Shown here: one piece after another, positions 39,767-54,591 of the stretch
How positions within the stretch are numbered: the first letter of the stretch is position 1
How the letters are laid out: every line of letters starts with the position of its first letter
NCBI GenBank assembly: GCA_040003255.1
Contig: JBDUCV010000001.1
Coordinates: forward strand, 1-64,000
Origin: JBDUCV01 sp040003255
GTDB lineage: Bacteria; Actinomycetota; Actinomycetes; Mycobacteriales; Jatrophihabitantaceae
DNA: 64,000 bases
Reading direction: 5' to 3'
Notes under the pieces: model-generated
Databases searched by the model: none
The model's input: only the letters and a program-made list of their open reading frames with translations
What the model was told of the DNA's origin: nothing
Position numbers and translations under genes: made by a program

Positions 39767-40719
39767 GCCGACACCAGGCGTTGCATCCGTTCACTGTCGG
39801 ACAGATGCGCGAAACCCACGGCATCGCCGAGTGAACGAAAGCCCCGCTCGTCCAGCGCCGCCTCGAGCTCCTGCAACACCCGCACCGGCGCCGATGGATC
39901 GCCGAACACGGCCGTTCCGACCGAGACAGCGGACGCGCCGGCCAGCACGAATTGCAACGCGTCCAAACCCGACCGGATGCCGCCCATGCCAAGGATCGGC
40001 AGCTGCGGGACGGCACGATGAACCTGCCACACACAGCGCACCGCCACCGGACGAATCGCCGGCCCAGACAATCCACCGGTGACCCCGCCGAGCGCCGGGG
40101 CGAGCAGATCCGTGTCGATCACCATGCCGAGCAACGTGTTGATCAGCGACAACCCGTCGGCGCCCGCGTCGGCACAGGCCCGCGCGATCAGCGTGATGTC
40201 GGTGACGTCGGGCGACAGCTTGGCGAAGACCGGGACTCCGGGGTCGGTTGCCCGGCGCACGGCGTCGACCACCCGCGAGGACGCCATCGGGTCGCAGGCA
40301 AACACCTGGCCGCGATTCTCGACGTTGGGGCAGGAGATGTTCACTTCGATCATCGAAACCGCGGGCTGCCCGTTGAGGCGGTGCGCCAGCCACTCGAATT
40401 CCTCAGTGTGCCCGCCGGCGATCGACACCACCGTGCGTGCGCCGTGGGCGGCCAGCCAGGCCAGGTCGTTCTCGATGAACGATTCGATGCCCGGCCCCTG
40501 CAGGCCGATGGAATTGAGCATGCCGCTGGGCGTCTCGGCCATCCGCGGAGTCGGCCGACCGGACCGGGGGCGGGGCATGATCGATTTGGTGACCACCGCA
40601 GCCAGTCCGGCCACATCCAGGAACTGCCCGAGCTCGCGCCCCGCGGCCGAGCATCCGGACGCCGTCAGCACCGGGTTGGGCAGCGTGAGCGACGCCAGCC
40701 GAGTCGTCATGTCCGCCAT
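39763..40719 (-). CDS. pyrD: Dihydroorotate dehydrogenase, class 1B catalytic subunit
   Basis: PyrD oxidises dihydroorotate to orotate with FMN. The 318-residue enzyme has the catalytic cysteine in EVNISCPNVENRG (C130), which marks class 1; class 2 membrane enzymes use serine. Together with the overlapping pyrK it forms the NAD-dependent heterotetramer. The FMN-binding GMGGIRSGLDALQF is intact. The ATG at 40719 shares a base with the pyrK stop; the much longer frame upstream is shadow sequence in pyrK. Confidence 0.95.
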   Translation of the reverse strand: MADMTTRLASLTLPNPVLTASGCSAAGRELGQFLDVAGLAAVVTKSIMPRPRSGRPTPRMAETPSGMLNSIGLQGPGIESFIENDLAWLAAHGARTVVSIAGGHTEEFEWLAHRLNGQPAVSMIEVNISCPNVENRGQVFACDPMASSRVVDAVRRATDPGVPVFAKLSPDVTDITLIARACADAGADGLSLINTLLGMVIDTDLLAPALGGVTGGLSGPAIRPVAVRCVWQVHRAVPQLPILGMGGIRSGLDALQFVLAGASAVSVGTAVFGDPSAPVRVLQELEAALDERGFRSLGDAVGFAHLSDSERMQRLVSA

Positions 40720-41599
40720 CAGTGACCTCGCATGGCGTCGGCGCCCACCAAGTCGTCGGGCAGCCTCCCCACGTCGTCCCACCGAACCCGGTCCGCGGCG
40801 AAGACCGGTCCTTCGACACACGAGCGGACGAAGCGCGACCGGCCGTCCTCGCCGCGCACCGGAAGCACGCAGGTCATGCATACCCCGATGCCGCAGGCCA
40901 TTGCCTCCTCGACCGCGACCTGAACCGCGACGCCATGCGGGCGCGCAGCGTCGTCGACGGCACGCAGCATCGGCATCGGCCCGCAGGCGTACACCATCCG
41001 GGCGCCGATGCGGGTGATCACGTCCGACAGCACGTCGGTGACCCGTCCGCGCACGCCCGCCGATCCGTCGTCGGTGGTGACCGTGACGCCGCCGACGGTC
41101 CGCCTGGCGGCAGGTTCGCCGAACAGTCGAGATGCAGTCGCCGCGCCCAGGATGAACTCGACAGTCGAGCCGACAGCGATCAGCTCGCGGGCCAACGGGA
41201 TCAGTGGCGCCGTCCCGTACCCCCCACCGACGAGTACTGCCGGCCCGGTTTCGGCAGGCAGCATGAACGGCGTACCGAGCGGTCCGACGAGATCGAGTAC
41301 GTCGCCGACCTCCTGCCGCACGAGCCAGCTCGTGCCGGGCCCGTGCTCGGCGACGACGAACCGCACCGTGCCGTCGGCGTCCGCGCCGTACAGAGCGAAG
41401 CAACGCCGAAGCAGCATCGAGGTTTCCGGCCCTCCGACGGCGACCGCTACGAACTGTCCGGGGCGAAACCCGGCGGCAACTCCGGGCGCGGCGACGGTGA
41501 ACTGCCAATAGTCGCCGACCGGCTGCACAGCCACGATCTCGCCGATCTGCTGGACTGGGCTCCCACTCGCGGGATCAGGCCCCGGTGGACCTGATGGCG

Positions 41600-41603
<4 letters not shown>
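40719..41603 (-). CDS. pyrK: Dihydroorotate dehydrogenase electron transfer subunit
   Basis: PyrK carries FAD and a [2Fe-2S] cluster and passes electrons from PyrD to NAD. The 294-residue protein has the FAD motif [10 protein letters not shown], the NAD loop [16 protein letters not shown], and the cluster cysteines in [13 protein letters not shown] and RSCVEGPVF. Overlaps with carB and pyrD indicate tight coupling. The C-terminal extension after the last cysteine is somewhat longer than in Bacillus. Confidence 0.94.
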
Positions 41604-44932
<3,329 letters not shown>

Positions 44933-44935
44933 TCA

Positions 44936-45027
44936 GTCGCCTTCCAGTGACATTGGTCGGCTCCGCGCTCGTTCCGGTCCTCGCGAGCCGACGCTCGCTG
45001 CGATCCTCACTCGCCGTCGCCTTCCAG
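44936..45027 (-). repeat. Small interspersed repeat, copy A, with 12-base flanking repeats
   Basis: The element (about 44951-45025) matches copy B at 47914-47984 over roughly 71-75 bases. It is flanked by a perfect 12-base direct repeat GTCGCCTTCCAG (plus strand) at 44936-44947 and 45016-45027. It contains the carA stop codon and a perfect hairpin GCGAGC/GCTCGC at 44983-44998. Deleting one 80-base unit leaves carA ending in a TGA directly before the carB ATG, in frame, so it looks like an insertion with target duplication. Confidence 0.7.
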
Positions 45028-46119
45028 AAGCTCGACGAACCGGTCGAACAGGTAACCCGCATCGTGCGGACCGGCGGCCGCCTCAGGGTGGTATTGCACG
45101 CTGAATGCGCGCACATCCCGAGCTCGCAATCCCTCCACGACCTCGTCGTTCAAACAGACGTGGCTGACCTCGACGGCGCCGAACTCGGTATCGGTCGCAC
45201 GACCGAGCGGGGCGTCGACGGCAAAGCCGTGGTTGTGGGCGGTGATCTCGACCTTGCCGGTCACCCGATCTTGGACGGGTTGGTTGAGTCCGCGGTGACC
45301 GTAACGGAGCTTGTACGTACCGAACCCGAACGCCCGGCCCAGCACCTGGTGTCCGAAACAGATGCCAAACACCGGCATGTCGGCGCGCAGCAGCTCACGC
45401 ACCGTGGCCACCGCGTCGTCGGCCGTCGCCGGGTCACCCGGTCCGTTGGCGAGGAATACCGCGTCCGCGCCGATCGCGCGCACCTGCGCGACCGTGGACG
45501 TCGAAGGCAGGACATGCGTGGTGATGCCACGCTGCGCCATCCGGTGCGGAGTCATTGCCTTGATGCCGTAATCCAAGGCCGCCACGGTGAACCGCCGGGT
45601 GCCAATCGCGTCGACCGTGTAGGGCCGCCGGGTGGTCACCTCGGCGGACAGGTCGGCGCCGCTCATCGGCGGCGAGGCGAGTACCCGCTCTAGCAGGTTG
45701 CGGGCTGCGCTGCCCGAGACGTCGGCCGAGATTGCGCAGCGCATGGCGCCGCGTTCGCGAAGGTGCCGGGTCAGTGCTCGGGTGTCGATACCTCTGATGC
45801 CCACCACCCCCTGCTCTTCGAGTTCGGCATGGAGGCTGCGACGCGCCCGCCAGGACGACGGACGCCGGGCCGGGTCACGCACGACGTAGCCGGCTACCCA
45901 GATGCGGTGCGACTCGGCGTCCTCGTCGTTCACCCCGGTGTTGCCGATGTGCGGGGCGGTCTGCACCACCACTTGCCGGTGGTAAGACGGATCGGTGAGC
46001 GTCTCTTGATAGCCGGTCATCCCGGTGGCGAAGACGGCTTCGCCGAACGTCTCGCCGCGCGCCCCGTAGGAGTCCCCGGCGAAGGTGCGGCCGTCCTCGA
46101 GCACCAGGATTGCTTTCAT
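45007..46119 (-). CDS. carA: Carbamoyl-phosphate synthase small subunit
   Basis: CarA is the glutamine amidotransferase that feeds ammonia to CarB. The 370-residue protein has an N-terminal interaction domain and a class I amidotransferase domain with the nucleophile in [11 protein letters not shown] and the His-Glu in [11 protein letters not shown]. The ATG at 46119 overlaps the upstream membrane-protein stop. The C-terminal residues EGDGE come from the repeat element that overlaps the stop codon. Confidence 0.97.
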   Translation of the reverse strand: MKAILVLEDGRTFAGDSYGARGETFGEAVFATGMTGYQETLTDPSYHRQVVVQTAPHIGNTGVNDEDAESHRIWVAGYVVRDPARRPSSWRARRSLHAELEEQGVVGIRGIDTRALTRHLRERGAMRCAISADVSGSAARNLLERVLASPPMSGADLSAEVTTRRPYTVDAIGTRRFTVAALDYGIKAMTPHRMAQRGITTHVLPSTSTVAQVRAIGADAVFLANGPGDPATADDAVATVRELLRADMPVFGICFGHQVLGRAFGFGTYKLRYGHRGLNQPVQDRVTGKVEITAHNHGFAVDAPLGRATDTEFGAVEVSHVCLNDEVVEGLRARDVRAFSVQYHPEAAAGPHDAGYLFDRFVELLEGDGE

Positions 46120-46610
46120 CGGGCGGTCACCATCACGTCGATCGCGCCCACCCATGTCGGGTAGCTGGCTTTGTCGTCGGCCCGGAATCCGGTGTCGAGC
46201 ACCGCGTCGCCGAGCCGCCAGGTGAGCACCAGCAGGCCCCCCGCGCCCGTCACCTTGCCCGCCAGGCCGGCCCCGAGCCGGGCGCCGACCAGCGCCTCGG
46301 ACGGCAAGAACACGGGTGGCTCACCCTCGCGGTCGATCACGACTCCGGAATCGTGAAGCGACGCCGATGCCGTGGCCCGCCGGCCGAGGCCGGCTGCCAC
46401 GACCCGGTCCTGCCACCTGTCCGCCACCGTGGTGCCGACGTATAGCCCACTGTGCGGTCCCAGCCGCAGTTGCCCGAGGCCCGTCGGCATCGGCGGCAGC
46501 GAGCCGAGACTGGCTTGCCGCTCGGCACGCTGCCGCCAGCCGACCCACATGCCGCAGAGCGCAAGCGCCAGCACGAGCAGGCACGCCAGCACCAGAATCG
46601 CCCGCGTCAC
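46116..46610 (-). CDS. Membrane-anchored PH-like protein of the pyr operon
   Basis: This 164-residue protein has one N-terminal membrane helix (about residues 3-24, [19 protein letters not shown]) and a soluble beta-rich domain with [18 protein letters not shown]. It occupies the same position as Rv1382 of M. tuberculosis, between pyrC and carA, and looks related. Function is unknown; its strict linkage suggests a link to the pyrimidine enzymes or to membrane association. GTG start and stop both overlap the neighbours by four bases. Confidence 0.85.
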   Translation of the reverse strand: MTRAILVLACLLVLALALCGMWVGWRQRAERQASLGSLPPMPTGLGQLRLGPHSGLYVGTTVADRWQDRVVAAGLGRRATASASLHDSGVVIDREGEPPVFLPSEALVGARLGAGLAGKVTGAGGLLVLTWRLGDAVLDTGFRADDKASYPTWVGAIDVMVTAR

Positions 46611-47899
46611 GCCGGCACCGCTTCAGCCAACACTCCGTCGAGCACGATGGCGCGCCCACGCAGAAATGTCGCAATCACCCGACCGGGCAAGGTACGCCCG
46701 GCGAACGGCGTGTTGTGTGACCTGGAGGCGAGGCTCGACCTCGACACCGTCCAGTGGGCCGCCGGGTCGATGAGTACGAGATTCGCGGGTTCGCCGACCT
46801 CAATCGCATTGCCGTGACCGGTCAGTCGACCGATCCGGGCCGGCGCAACGCTCATCCGGTCGGCGACACCACGCCAGTCGAGCCGGCCGGGCAGCACCAT
46901 CGTCTCGATGACCACAGACAGCGCCGTCTGCAGACCCAACATGCCGGGCAGCGCCGCCCCCCACTCGGTCTCCTTGTCCTCGAGCGCATGCGGGGCGTGG
47001 TCGGTGGCAACGCAATCGATCGTGCCGTCGGCCAATCCCGTGCGCAGCGCCGCCACGTCTCGCGCCGTCCGCAGCGGTGGGTTGACCTTGTACACCGGGT
47101 CGTAGGACTCGGCCAATTCGTCGGTGAGCAACAGATGGTGCGGCGTGACCTCGGCCGTGACCGGCAAATCGCGTTGCTTGGCCAGCCGGATGATCTCCAC
47201 CGCACCGGCCGTCGAGACATGGCAGACGTGCAATCGGGATCGGACGTGGCCGGCGAGCAGGACGTCGCGGGCGATGATTGCCTCCTCGGCCACGCACGGC
47301 CAGCCCGTCAGCCCCAGTCGAGCCGATACCTCACCCTCGTTCATCTGCGCGCCGGCCGTCAGCCGCGGTTCCTCGGCGTGCTGGGCGATCACCCCGTCGA
47401 AAGCTCGGACGTACTCCAGCGCCCGCCGCATCAGCGCCGGATCGGCCACGCATGCGCCATCGTCGCTGAACACCCGCACCCGGGCGGCCGAATCCGCCAT
47501 GGCGCCGAGCTCGGCGAGCCGCTCGCCCGCCCGGCCCACCGTGACCGCGCCGATCGGTTGGACGTCCACCAGCCCCGTCTGCGTCCCCAGTCGCCATACC
47601 TGCTCAACGACGCCAGCGGTGTCGGCGGCCGGATCGGTGTTCGGCATCGCGAAGACCGCGGTGTAGCCGCCGAGCGCGGCCGCTGCCGCGCCGCTCTGCA
47701 CCGTCTCGGCGTCCTCGCGGCCGGGCTCACGCAGATGGGTGTGCAGGTCGACCAGCCCCGGAAGCAGCACCGCGCCGCAGCCGTTTACCACCTCGTCCCC
47801 GGACAAGTCGGCGCCGATCGCGGCGACCACCTCGTCGGCAAGCAGCACATCCACGGCCTGCTCGCCGTAGGGCCGGACGTTGCGCAGCAGCACGCTCAC
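46607..47899 (-). CDS. pyrC: Dihydroorotase
   Basis: It cyclises carbamoyl aspartate to dihydroorotate. The 430-residue amidohydrolase has the metal ligands in [12 protein letters not shown], a second histidine region in [10 protein letters not shown] and the catalytic aspartate in [14 protein letters not shown], typical of class I enzymes. The GTG start lies 67 bases beyond the pyrB stop, with repeat copy B in that gap. Confidence 0.97.
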   Translation of the reverse strand: MSVLLRNVRPYGEQAVDVLLADEVVAAIGADLSGDEVVNGCGAVLLPGLVDLHTHLREPGREDAETVQSGAAAAALGGYTAVFAMPNTDPAADTAGVVEQVWRLGTQTGLVDVQPIGAVTVGRAGERLAELGAMADSAARVRVFSDDGACVADPALMRRALEYVRAFDGVIAQHAEEPRLTAGAQMNEGEVSARLGLTGWPCVAEEAIIARDVLLAGHVRSRLHVCHVSTAGAVEIIRLAKQRDLPVTAEVTPHHLLLTDELAESYDPVYKVNPPLRTARDVAALRTGLADGTIDCVATDHAPHALEDKETEWGAALPGMLGLQTALSVVIETMVLPGRLDWRGVADRMSVAPARIGRLTGHGNAIEVGEPANLVLIDPAAHWTVSRSSLASRSHNTPFAGRTLPGRVIATFLRGRAIVLDGVLAEAVPA

Positions 47900-47913
47900 T
47901 CGGCCGACCCTCT

Positions 47914-47984
47914 CATCGGTCGGCTCCGCGCTCGCTGCGCTCCTCGCGCCATCGGCGCTGCGATGCTCACTCGCTGTCGCCTCC
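47914..47984 (-). repeat. Small interspersed repeat, copy B
   Basis: This 71-base copy spans the pyrB stop and part of the gap before pyrC. It shares GCGAGTGAG, ATCGCAGCG and GAGCGCGGAGCCGACC blocks with copy A. Its hairpin GCGCC/GGCGC (47946-47958) occupies the place of the copy A hairpin with different paired bases. No clear flanking direct repeat is visible here. Confidence 0.6.
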
Positions 47985-48905
47985 CCCTAGGAGCAGATAC
48001 AGCACGGCCATCCGAACCGACACCCCGTTCGTCACCTGCTCGACAATGGTCGAGCGCTTCGGATCGTCGGCCACCTCGGCGGCAATCTCCATCCCGCGGT
48101 TCATCGGCCCCGGGTGCATCACGATCGCGTCATCGCCGAGCATCGCCATCCGCCGCCCGTCCAGCCCGTAGCGCCGCGAGTACTCCCGTGCGGAGGGGAA
48201 GAAGCCACCGGCCATCCGTTCCCGCTGCACGCGCAACATCATGACCACGTCGCTGTCGGCGAGCGCCTTGTCGAGCTCGTAAGAGACCTGCACCGGCCAG
48301 CTCTCGACGCCGACAGGAAGCAGGGTAGGCGGTCCCACCAGCCTCACCTGCGCACCTAGCGTGGCGAGCAGCAGGACATTGGACCGGGCCACCCGGGAGT
48401 GCAGGACATCGCCCACGATGGTCACCCGCACACCGGTCAGGTCGCCCGTGCCGCCCCGCAGCCGTCGGCGCATCGTGAACGCGTCGAGAAGCGCCTGCGT
48501 CGGGTGTTCGTGCGTGCCGTCGCCTGCGTTCACCACGCTTCCGCGCACCCAGCCCGCCAGCCGGTGCGGCGCGCCGGAGTAGGCGTGCCGCACGACCACC
48601 GCGTCCGCGCCCATCGCCTCGAGGGTCAGCGCCGTGTCCTTGAGCGACTCGCCCTTCGAGACGCTCGATCCCTTGGCGGAGAAAGTGATCACGTCGGCCG
48701 ACAACCGCTTGGCGGCCAGTTCAAACGACGTCCGCGTCCTGGTGGAGTCCTCGTAGAACAGGTTCACGACGGTGCGACCGCGCAGCGTCGGCAGCTTCTT
48801 CACCTCGCGGCCGGACAATGCCCGGTCCAAATGTTCTGCGGTGTCGAGGATCTGCAGGGCATCCGCATGGGTCAGGTCGGCCGCCGAGAGCAGGTGGCGA
48901 GTCAT
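47967..48905 (-). CDS. pyrB: Aspartate carbamoyltransferase catalytic subunit
   Basis: It condenses carbamoyl phosphate with aspartate. The 312-residue protein has the carbamoyl-phosphate motif [12 protein letters not shown] and the substrate region [11 protein letters not shown]. No pyrI is present. The start overlaps the pyrR stop by four bases. The last residues GGDSE and the stop codon lie inside repeat copy B, so the C-terminus may have been altered by insertion. Confidence 0.97.
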   Translation of the reverse strand: MTRHLLSAADLTHADALQILDTAEHLDRALSGREVKKLPTLRGRTVVNLFYEDSTRTRTSFELAAKRLSADVITFSAKGSSVSKGESLKDTALTLEAMGADAVVVRHAYSGAPHRLAGWVRGSVVNAGDGTHEHPTQALLDAFTMRRRLRGGTGDLTGVRVTIVGDVLHSRVARSNVLLLATLGAQVRLVGPPTLLPVGVESWPVQVSYELDKALADSDVVMMLRVQRERMAGGFFPSAREYSRRYGLDGRRMAMLGDDAIVMHPGPMNRGMEIAAEVADDPKRSTIVEQVTNGVSVRMAVLYLLLGGGDSE

Positions 48906-49456
48906 CCGGCGCCGTCTAGGTAGACCGCGTCGGTGCCGTCGATTTCGGCGAGCAGGACCCGGACGGTTTGCGCCGACGATGTAGGGATGTTCTTGCCCAC
49001 GTAGTCGGCGCGGATCGGCAGCTCGCGATGGCCACGATCGACCAATACAGCCAACTGCACGGCACGTGGTCGACCGAGGTCATTCAGGGCGTCGAGCGCG
49101 GCGCGGATCGTCCGGCCCGAGAACAGCACGTCGTCGACCAGGATCACGATCTTGCCGGAGATCCCGCCCTCGGGTTCACGGGTAGGCATCAGGGGGCGGA
49201 CGCCGCGCAGGCGCAGGTCGTCGCGGTAAAGCGTGGTGTCAAGGGCACCGACCGGGACGTCAACCCCGTCGAAGGCGCGAATTCGGTCGGCAAGGCGGTG
49301 AGCGAGCGGCACACCCCTGGTCGGGATGCCGAGCAGAGCGACGTCGTGGCGGCTGCTCGCGGTTCGCTCGATCACCTGGTGAGCCATCCGGTCGACGGTG
49401 CGTGAAACGTCGGCGGGCTCGAGGATCGCGACAGGTGAGAGCGCATGGTTGACCAT
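48902..49456 (-). CDS. pyrR: PyrR regulator / uracil phosphoribosyltransferase
   Basis: PyrR is a UMP-dependent RNA-binding regulator that also has uracil phosphoribosyltransferase activity. The 184-residue protein has the PRPP motif [18 protein letters not shown] and the [16 protein letters not shown] region. The ATG at 49456 follows a perfect AAGGAGG by six bases; the longer upstream frame was rejected. A PyrR-binding-type loop overlaps the leader immediately before this Shine-Dalgarno. It heads the pyrimidine operon. Confidence 0.96.
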   Translation of the reverse strand: MVNHALSPVAILEPADVSRTVDRMAHQVIERTASSRHDVALLGIPTRGVPLAHRLADRIRAFDGVDVPVGALDTTLYRDDLRLRGVRPLMPTREPEGGISGKIVILVDDVLFSGRTIRAALDALNDLGRPRAVQLAVLVDRGHRELPIRADYVGKNIPTSSAQTVRVLLAEIDGTDAVYLDGAG

Positions 49457-49462
49457 CGCCGA

Positions 49463-49484
49463 CCTCCTTCTCCGCCTCACGGGA
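49463..49484 (-). promoter_or_regulatory. PyrR-binding RNA loop next to the pyrR Shine-Dalgarno
   Basis: On the minus strand TCCCGTGAGGC (49474-49484) fits the recalled PyrR-binding consensus UCCNGNGAGGY at every position and is closed by CCG/CGG pairs. It lies four bases upstream of the AAGGAGG (49463-49469) of pyrR, which fits translational repression as reported in M. smegmatis. Confidence 0.65.
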
Positions 49485-49544
49485 CGGCTCTTAAAGGATG
49501 TCCAACGCCGACACGGTACCAGTGGCTCGACCCACGAGAGTGTG

Positions 49545-49573
49545 TTGACTCGCTCGTCACAGGCAGTTACCGT
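49545..49573 (+). promoter_or_regulatory. Candidate bldD promoter
   Basis: TTGACT (49545-49550) and TACCGT (49568-49573) are separated by 17 bases, a near-ideal housekeeping promoter. Transcription would start around 49580, leaving about 44 bases before the GTG of bldD. Confidence 0.6.
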
Positions 49574-49623
49574 CGCGACGCCGTAACCTGGACCTGACTC
49601 CACCAAATGAGGGTGTTTGCACC

Positions 49624-50169
49624 GTGACGTCAACTGAGAGCAGCGAGGAACTCGCCGTCGAACCAGCTCCGAGCCGCGAATACGCCAAGGCGCTCGGTGC
49701 CCGGCTACGGGCTATCCGCGCCCAGCAGCACTTGTCGCTGCACGGCGTCGAACGCAAGTCCGACGGACGATGGAAAGCGGTGGTCGTCGGGTCCTACGAA
49801 CGCGGTGACCGTGCGGTTTCGGTGCAGCGACTGGCCGAGCTGGCCGAATTCTACGGCGTACCGGTCGGCGAGCTGCTGCCCCAGGAACACGCGCACGCCG
49901 GTATCGGCACACCGGGACTGTCGAAGATCGTGCTCAATCTGCAACGGCTGCAGACTGCGCCGCCGGACGAGACTGCCCAGCTGATCCGCTTCGTGGCATC
50001 GATCCAGCGTCGGCGAGGTGATTACGGCAACCGGGTGCTGTCGATCCGCGCCGATGACCTGCGCTCGCTGGCGATCATGTACGACACGTCGGTCGAGGCG
50101 CTGACCCAGCAGCTGGTGCGCTGGCAGGTGTTGACGCCCGATTCGCTCATCCTGGACGGCGAGCCCTAA
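49624..50169 (+). CDS. bldD: BldD-like c-di-GMP-dependent transcription factor
   Basis: BldD is a developmental master regulator in Streptomyces that dimerises on tetrameric c-di-GMP. The 181-residue protein has an XRE-type HTH (about residues 22-85, [20 protein letters not shown] and [16 protein letters not shown]) and a C-terminal domain with the RGD-x8-RxxD c-di-GMP motif, R131-G-D133 to R142-D145. The motif is complete, so c-di-GMP binding is likely retained. An N-terminal acidic extension of about 17 residues precedes the domain. The gene has its own promoter and shares three of four overlapping stop bases with nusB. Confidence 0.94.
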   Translation: MTSTESSEELAVEPAPSREYAKALGARLRAIRAQQHLSLHGVERKSDGRWKAVVVGSYERGDRAVSVQRLAELAEFYGVPVGELLPQEHAHAGIGTPGLSKIVLNLQRLQTAPPDETAQLIRFVASIQRRRGDYGNRVLSIRADDLRSLAIMYDTSVEALTQQLVRWQVLTPDSLILDGEP

Positions 50170-50579
50170 CCGGCGGTGACCGAGGGACGGTCGCGCAAGA
50201 TACGCCCGAGCACACCGTTGATGAATTTCGGCGAGTCGTCGGTCGACAGGGTTTTCGCCAGTTCCACCGCCTCGTCGATCACCACCGCGTCCGGGACGTC
50301 GGCGCGCCACAGCAGCTCATATACACCGAGCCGTAACACCGCGCGGTCGACTCCGGGCATCCGGTCGACCGTCCAGCCCTCGGCGTACTCGGCGAGGATC
50401 TGATCGATTCGCGAACGGTTCGCCGACGTGCCTTCGACCAGCTCAACGGTGTAGTCGTTCACCGGCGGGTCGCACAGGGCGACCCGTTCGGCGAGTGTGC
50501 CGATCGCGTCGGTGCCGCGCAGGTCGGCCTCGTAGAGCAGATCGACGGCACGCTTGCGGGCCTTGCTGCGGGCTGCCAT
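50166..50579 (-). CDS. nusB: Transcription antitermination factor NusB
   Basis: NusB with S10 binds boxA RNA during rRNA antitermination. The 137-residue helical protein has KARKRAVDLLYEADLRG and the C-terminal VVIDEAVELAKTLSTDDSPKF and GVLGRILRD segments. It is the downstream neighbour of efp by 13 bases, an order conserved in Actinobacteria. Its TAG stop lies on the same four bases as the bldD TAA on the other strand. Confidence 0.96.
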   Translation of the reverse strand: MAARSKARKRAVDLLYEADLRGTDAIGTLAERVALCDPPVNDYTVELVEGTSANRSRIDQILAEYAEGWTVDRMPGVDRAVLRLGVYELLWRADVPDAVVIDEAVELAKTLSTDDSPKFINGVLGRILRDRPSVTAG

Positions 50580-50592
50580 CTGTCGACCGGTC

Positions 50593-51156
50593 TCAGCTGC
50601 TCACGCGGCCGAGATAGCGACCGTCGCGGGTATCGACCTTGACCTTCTCGCCAGTGCCGACGAATAGCGGCACCTGGATCTCGGCGCCGGTCTCGAGCGT
50701 CGCCCGCTTGGTGCCACCGGTGGACCGATCACCCTGCACGCCCGGGTCGGTGTGCGAGATGACCAGTTCGACGCTGGTCGGCAATTCGACGTAGAGCGGG
50801 GTGCTGTCGTGTATCGCCACGACGGCCTCGGCGTTGTCGAGCAGGTAGTTCGCGTTGTCACCGACCGTGACGGCGGGCACGTGTACCTGCTCGTAATTGT
50901 CGCCGTCCATGAACACGAAGTCAGTGCCTTCGCGATAGAGGAAGGTCATTCCGCGCTTGTCCACGTTCGCGGTCTCGACCCTTGTGCCCGCGTTGAATGT
51001 CCGGTCGACCACTTTGCCGGACAGCACGTTCTTCAACGTCGTGCGAACGAAGGCGCCCCCTTTGCCTGGCTTCACATGTTGGAACTCAACTACCGTCCAC
51101 AGCTGGCCGTCGAGATTGAGGACCAGGCCGTTCTTTAGATCATTGGTGGTTGCCAC
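50593..51156 (-). CDS. efp: Elongation factor P
   Basis: EF-P relieves ribosomes stalled at polyproline stretches. The 187-residue protein has three beta-barrel domains; the loop tip [13 protein letters not shown] places the conserved lysine at K32, which in other bacteria is modified. The C-terminal signature is intact. Length matches the family. The start is 20 bases beyond the aroQ stop. Confidence 0.97.
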   Translation of the reverse strand: MATTNDLKNGLVLNLDGQLWTVVEFQHVKPGKGGAFVRTTLKNVLSGKVVDRTFNAGTRVETANVDKRGMTFLYREGTDFVFMDGDNYEQVHVPAVTVGDNANYLLDNAEAVVAIHDSTPLYVELPTSVELVISHTDPGVQGDRSTGGTKRATLETGAEIQVPLFVGTGEKVKVDTRDGRYLGRVSS

Positions 51157-51176
51157 GGCGAGGCAGTCTAATCGGG

Positions 51177-53273
<2,097 letters not shown>

Positions 53274-53277
<4 letters not shown>

Positions 53278-54494
53278 CGAACCGGCTCGGCGACGCCCTG
53301 CGCCGCATTGAGGCCCCGCGCGGCCAGCCGGGCCAAATAGGCGTCCCGGTTGCGTCGGGTTTCGGTTACCGAATCGCCGCCGAACTTCTCCAGCACCGCC
53401 TCTGCCAGGACGAGCGCGACCATCGCCTCGGCGACCACGCCGGCCGCAGGGACCGCGCAAACATCAGAGCGCTGGTTGATGGCGACCGTCGCCTCGCCGG
53501 TGGCGGTGTCGACGGTCGCCAGCGCGCGGGGCACGGTCGAGATGGGCTTCATCGCGGCCCGTACGCGCAGCACCTCGCCGGTGGTCATGCCACCCTCGGT
53601 GCCGCCGGAGCGGCCGGAGCTGCGCCGGATCGCGCCGTCGCCGTCGCGGACGATCTCGTCATGGGCCCGTGACCCACGGCGGCGCGCCAGCTCGAAGCCG
53701 TCACCCATCTCGACGCCTTTGATCGCCTGGATGCCCATCAGTGCAGCGGCCAGCCGCGCATCGAGGCGGCGGTCGCCCTGGACGTGGCTGCCCAGGCCGG
53801 GGGGCGCCCCGTAGGCGAGCACCTCCACGATTCCGCCCAAGGTGTCGCCTGCCTGTTTGGCAGCGTCGATCTCGGCGATCATTGCCGCCGCCGCGTCTGC
53901 GTCGAGGCACCGCACCGGGGAGACGTCGACGACGTCTTGGTCGGCCGGCCCGGGTACTACCCCGGACGGCGCCGACGCGGCCCCCACGGTGACCACATGA
54001 CTGACGATGTCGATTCCGGCCGCCTGGCGCAGAAACGCCCGCGCCACCGTCCCGAGCGCGACCCGAGCCGCGGTCTCCCGGGCGCTAGCCCGTTCGAGCA
54101 CCGGGCGGGCGTCGTCGACGTCGTACTTCTGCATGCCAGCTAGATCGGCATGCCCAGGACGCGGGCGGGTCAGCGGGGCGTTGCGGGCCTGTCCGGCGAG
54201 AACCACCGGATCGACCGGGTCGGCGGCCATCACCGTCTGCCATTTCGGCCATTCGGTGTTGCCGATGCGAACGGCGACGGGTCCGCCAAGCGTGACCCCG
54301 TGCCGGACGCCACCGGTCAACTCGACCTCATCGGCCTCGAAGGTCATCCGCGCGCCGCGTCCGTAGCCCATGCGGCGGCGGGCCAGTGCCTGCGCCAAGT
54401 CCCGGGTAGTCACCTCGATGCCGGACGGCAGTCCGTCGAGGACGGCGACGAGGGCGGGTCCATGCGACTCGCCCGCCGTCAGGTAGCGCAGCAC
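53274..54494 (-). CDS. aroC: Chorismate synthase
   Basis: This FMN-dependent enzyme converts EPSP to chorismate. The 406-residue protein starts [20 protein letters not shown] with the first signature and contains [18 protein letters not shown] and the [17 protein letters not shown] region. GTG start. The 97-base gap to aroE holds only a 22-codon frame without a ribosome binding site. Confidence 0.97.
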
Positions 54495-54591
54495 GCCCTC
54501 AGTCTCTCAGAACCCCGCCTGCGCCGCGGCCGCCAGCATCGCTGCCGGGTGGCTGTCTGTCAGGACGGTGAGCATTGGCGGCTGCGCCGCG

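Noticed and set aside
54507..54575. 22-codon frame between aroC and aroE
   Set aside because: No ribosome binding site and no recognisable similarity.
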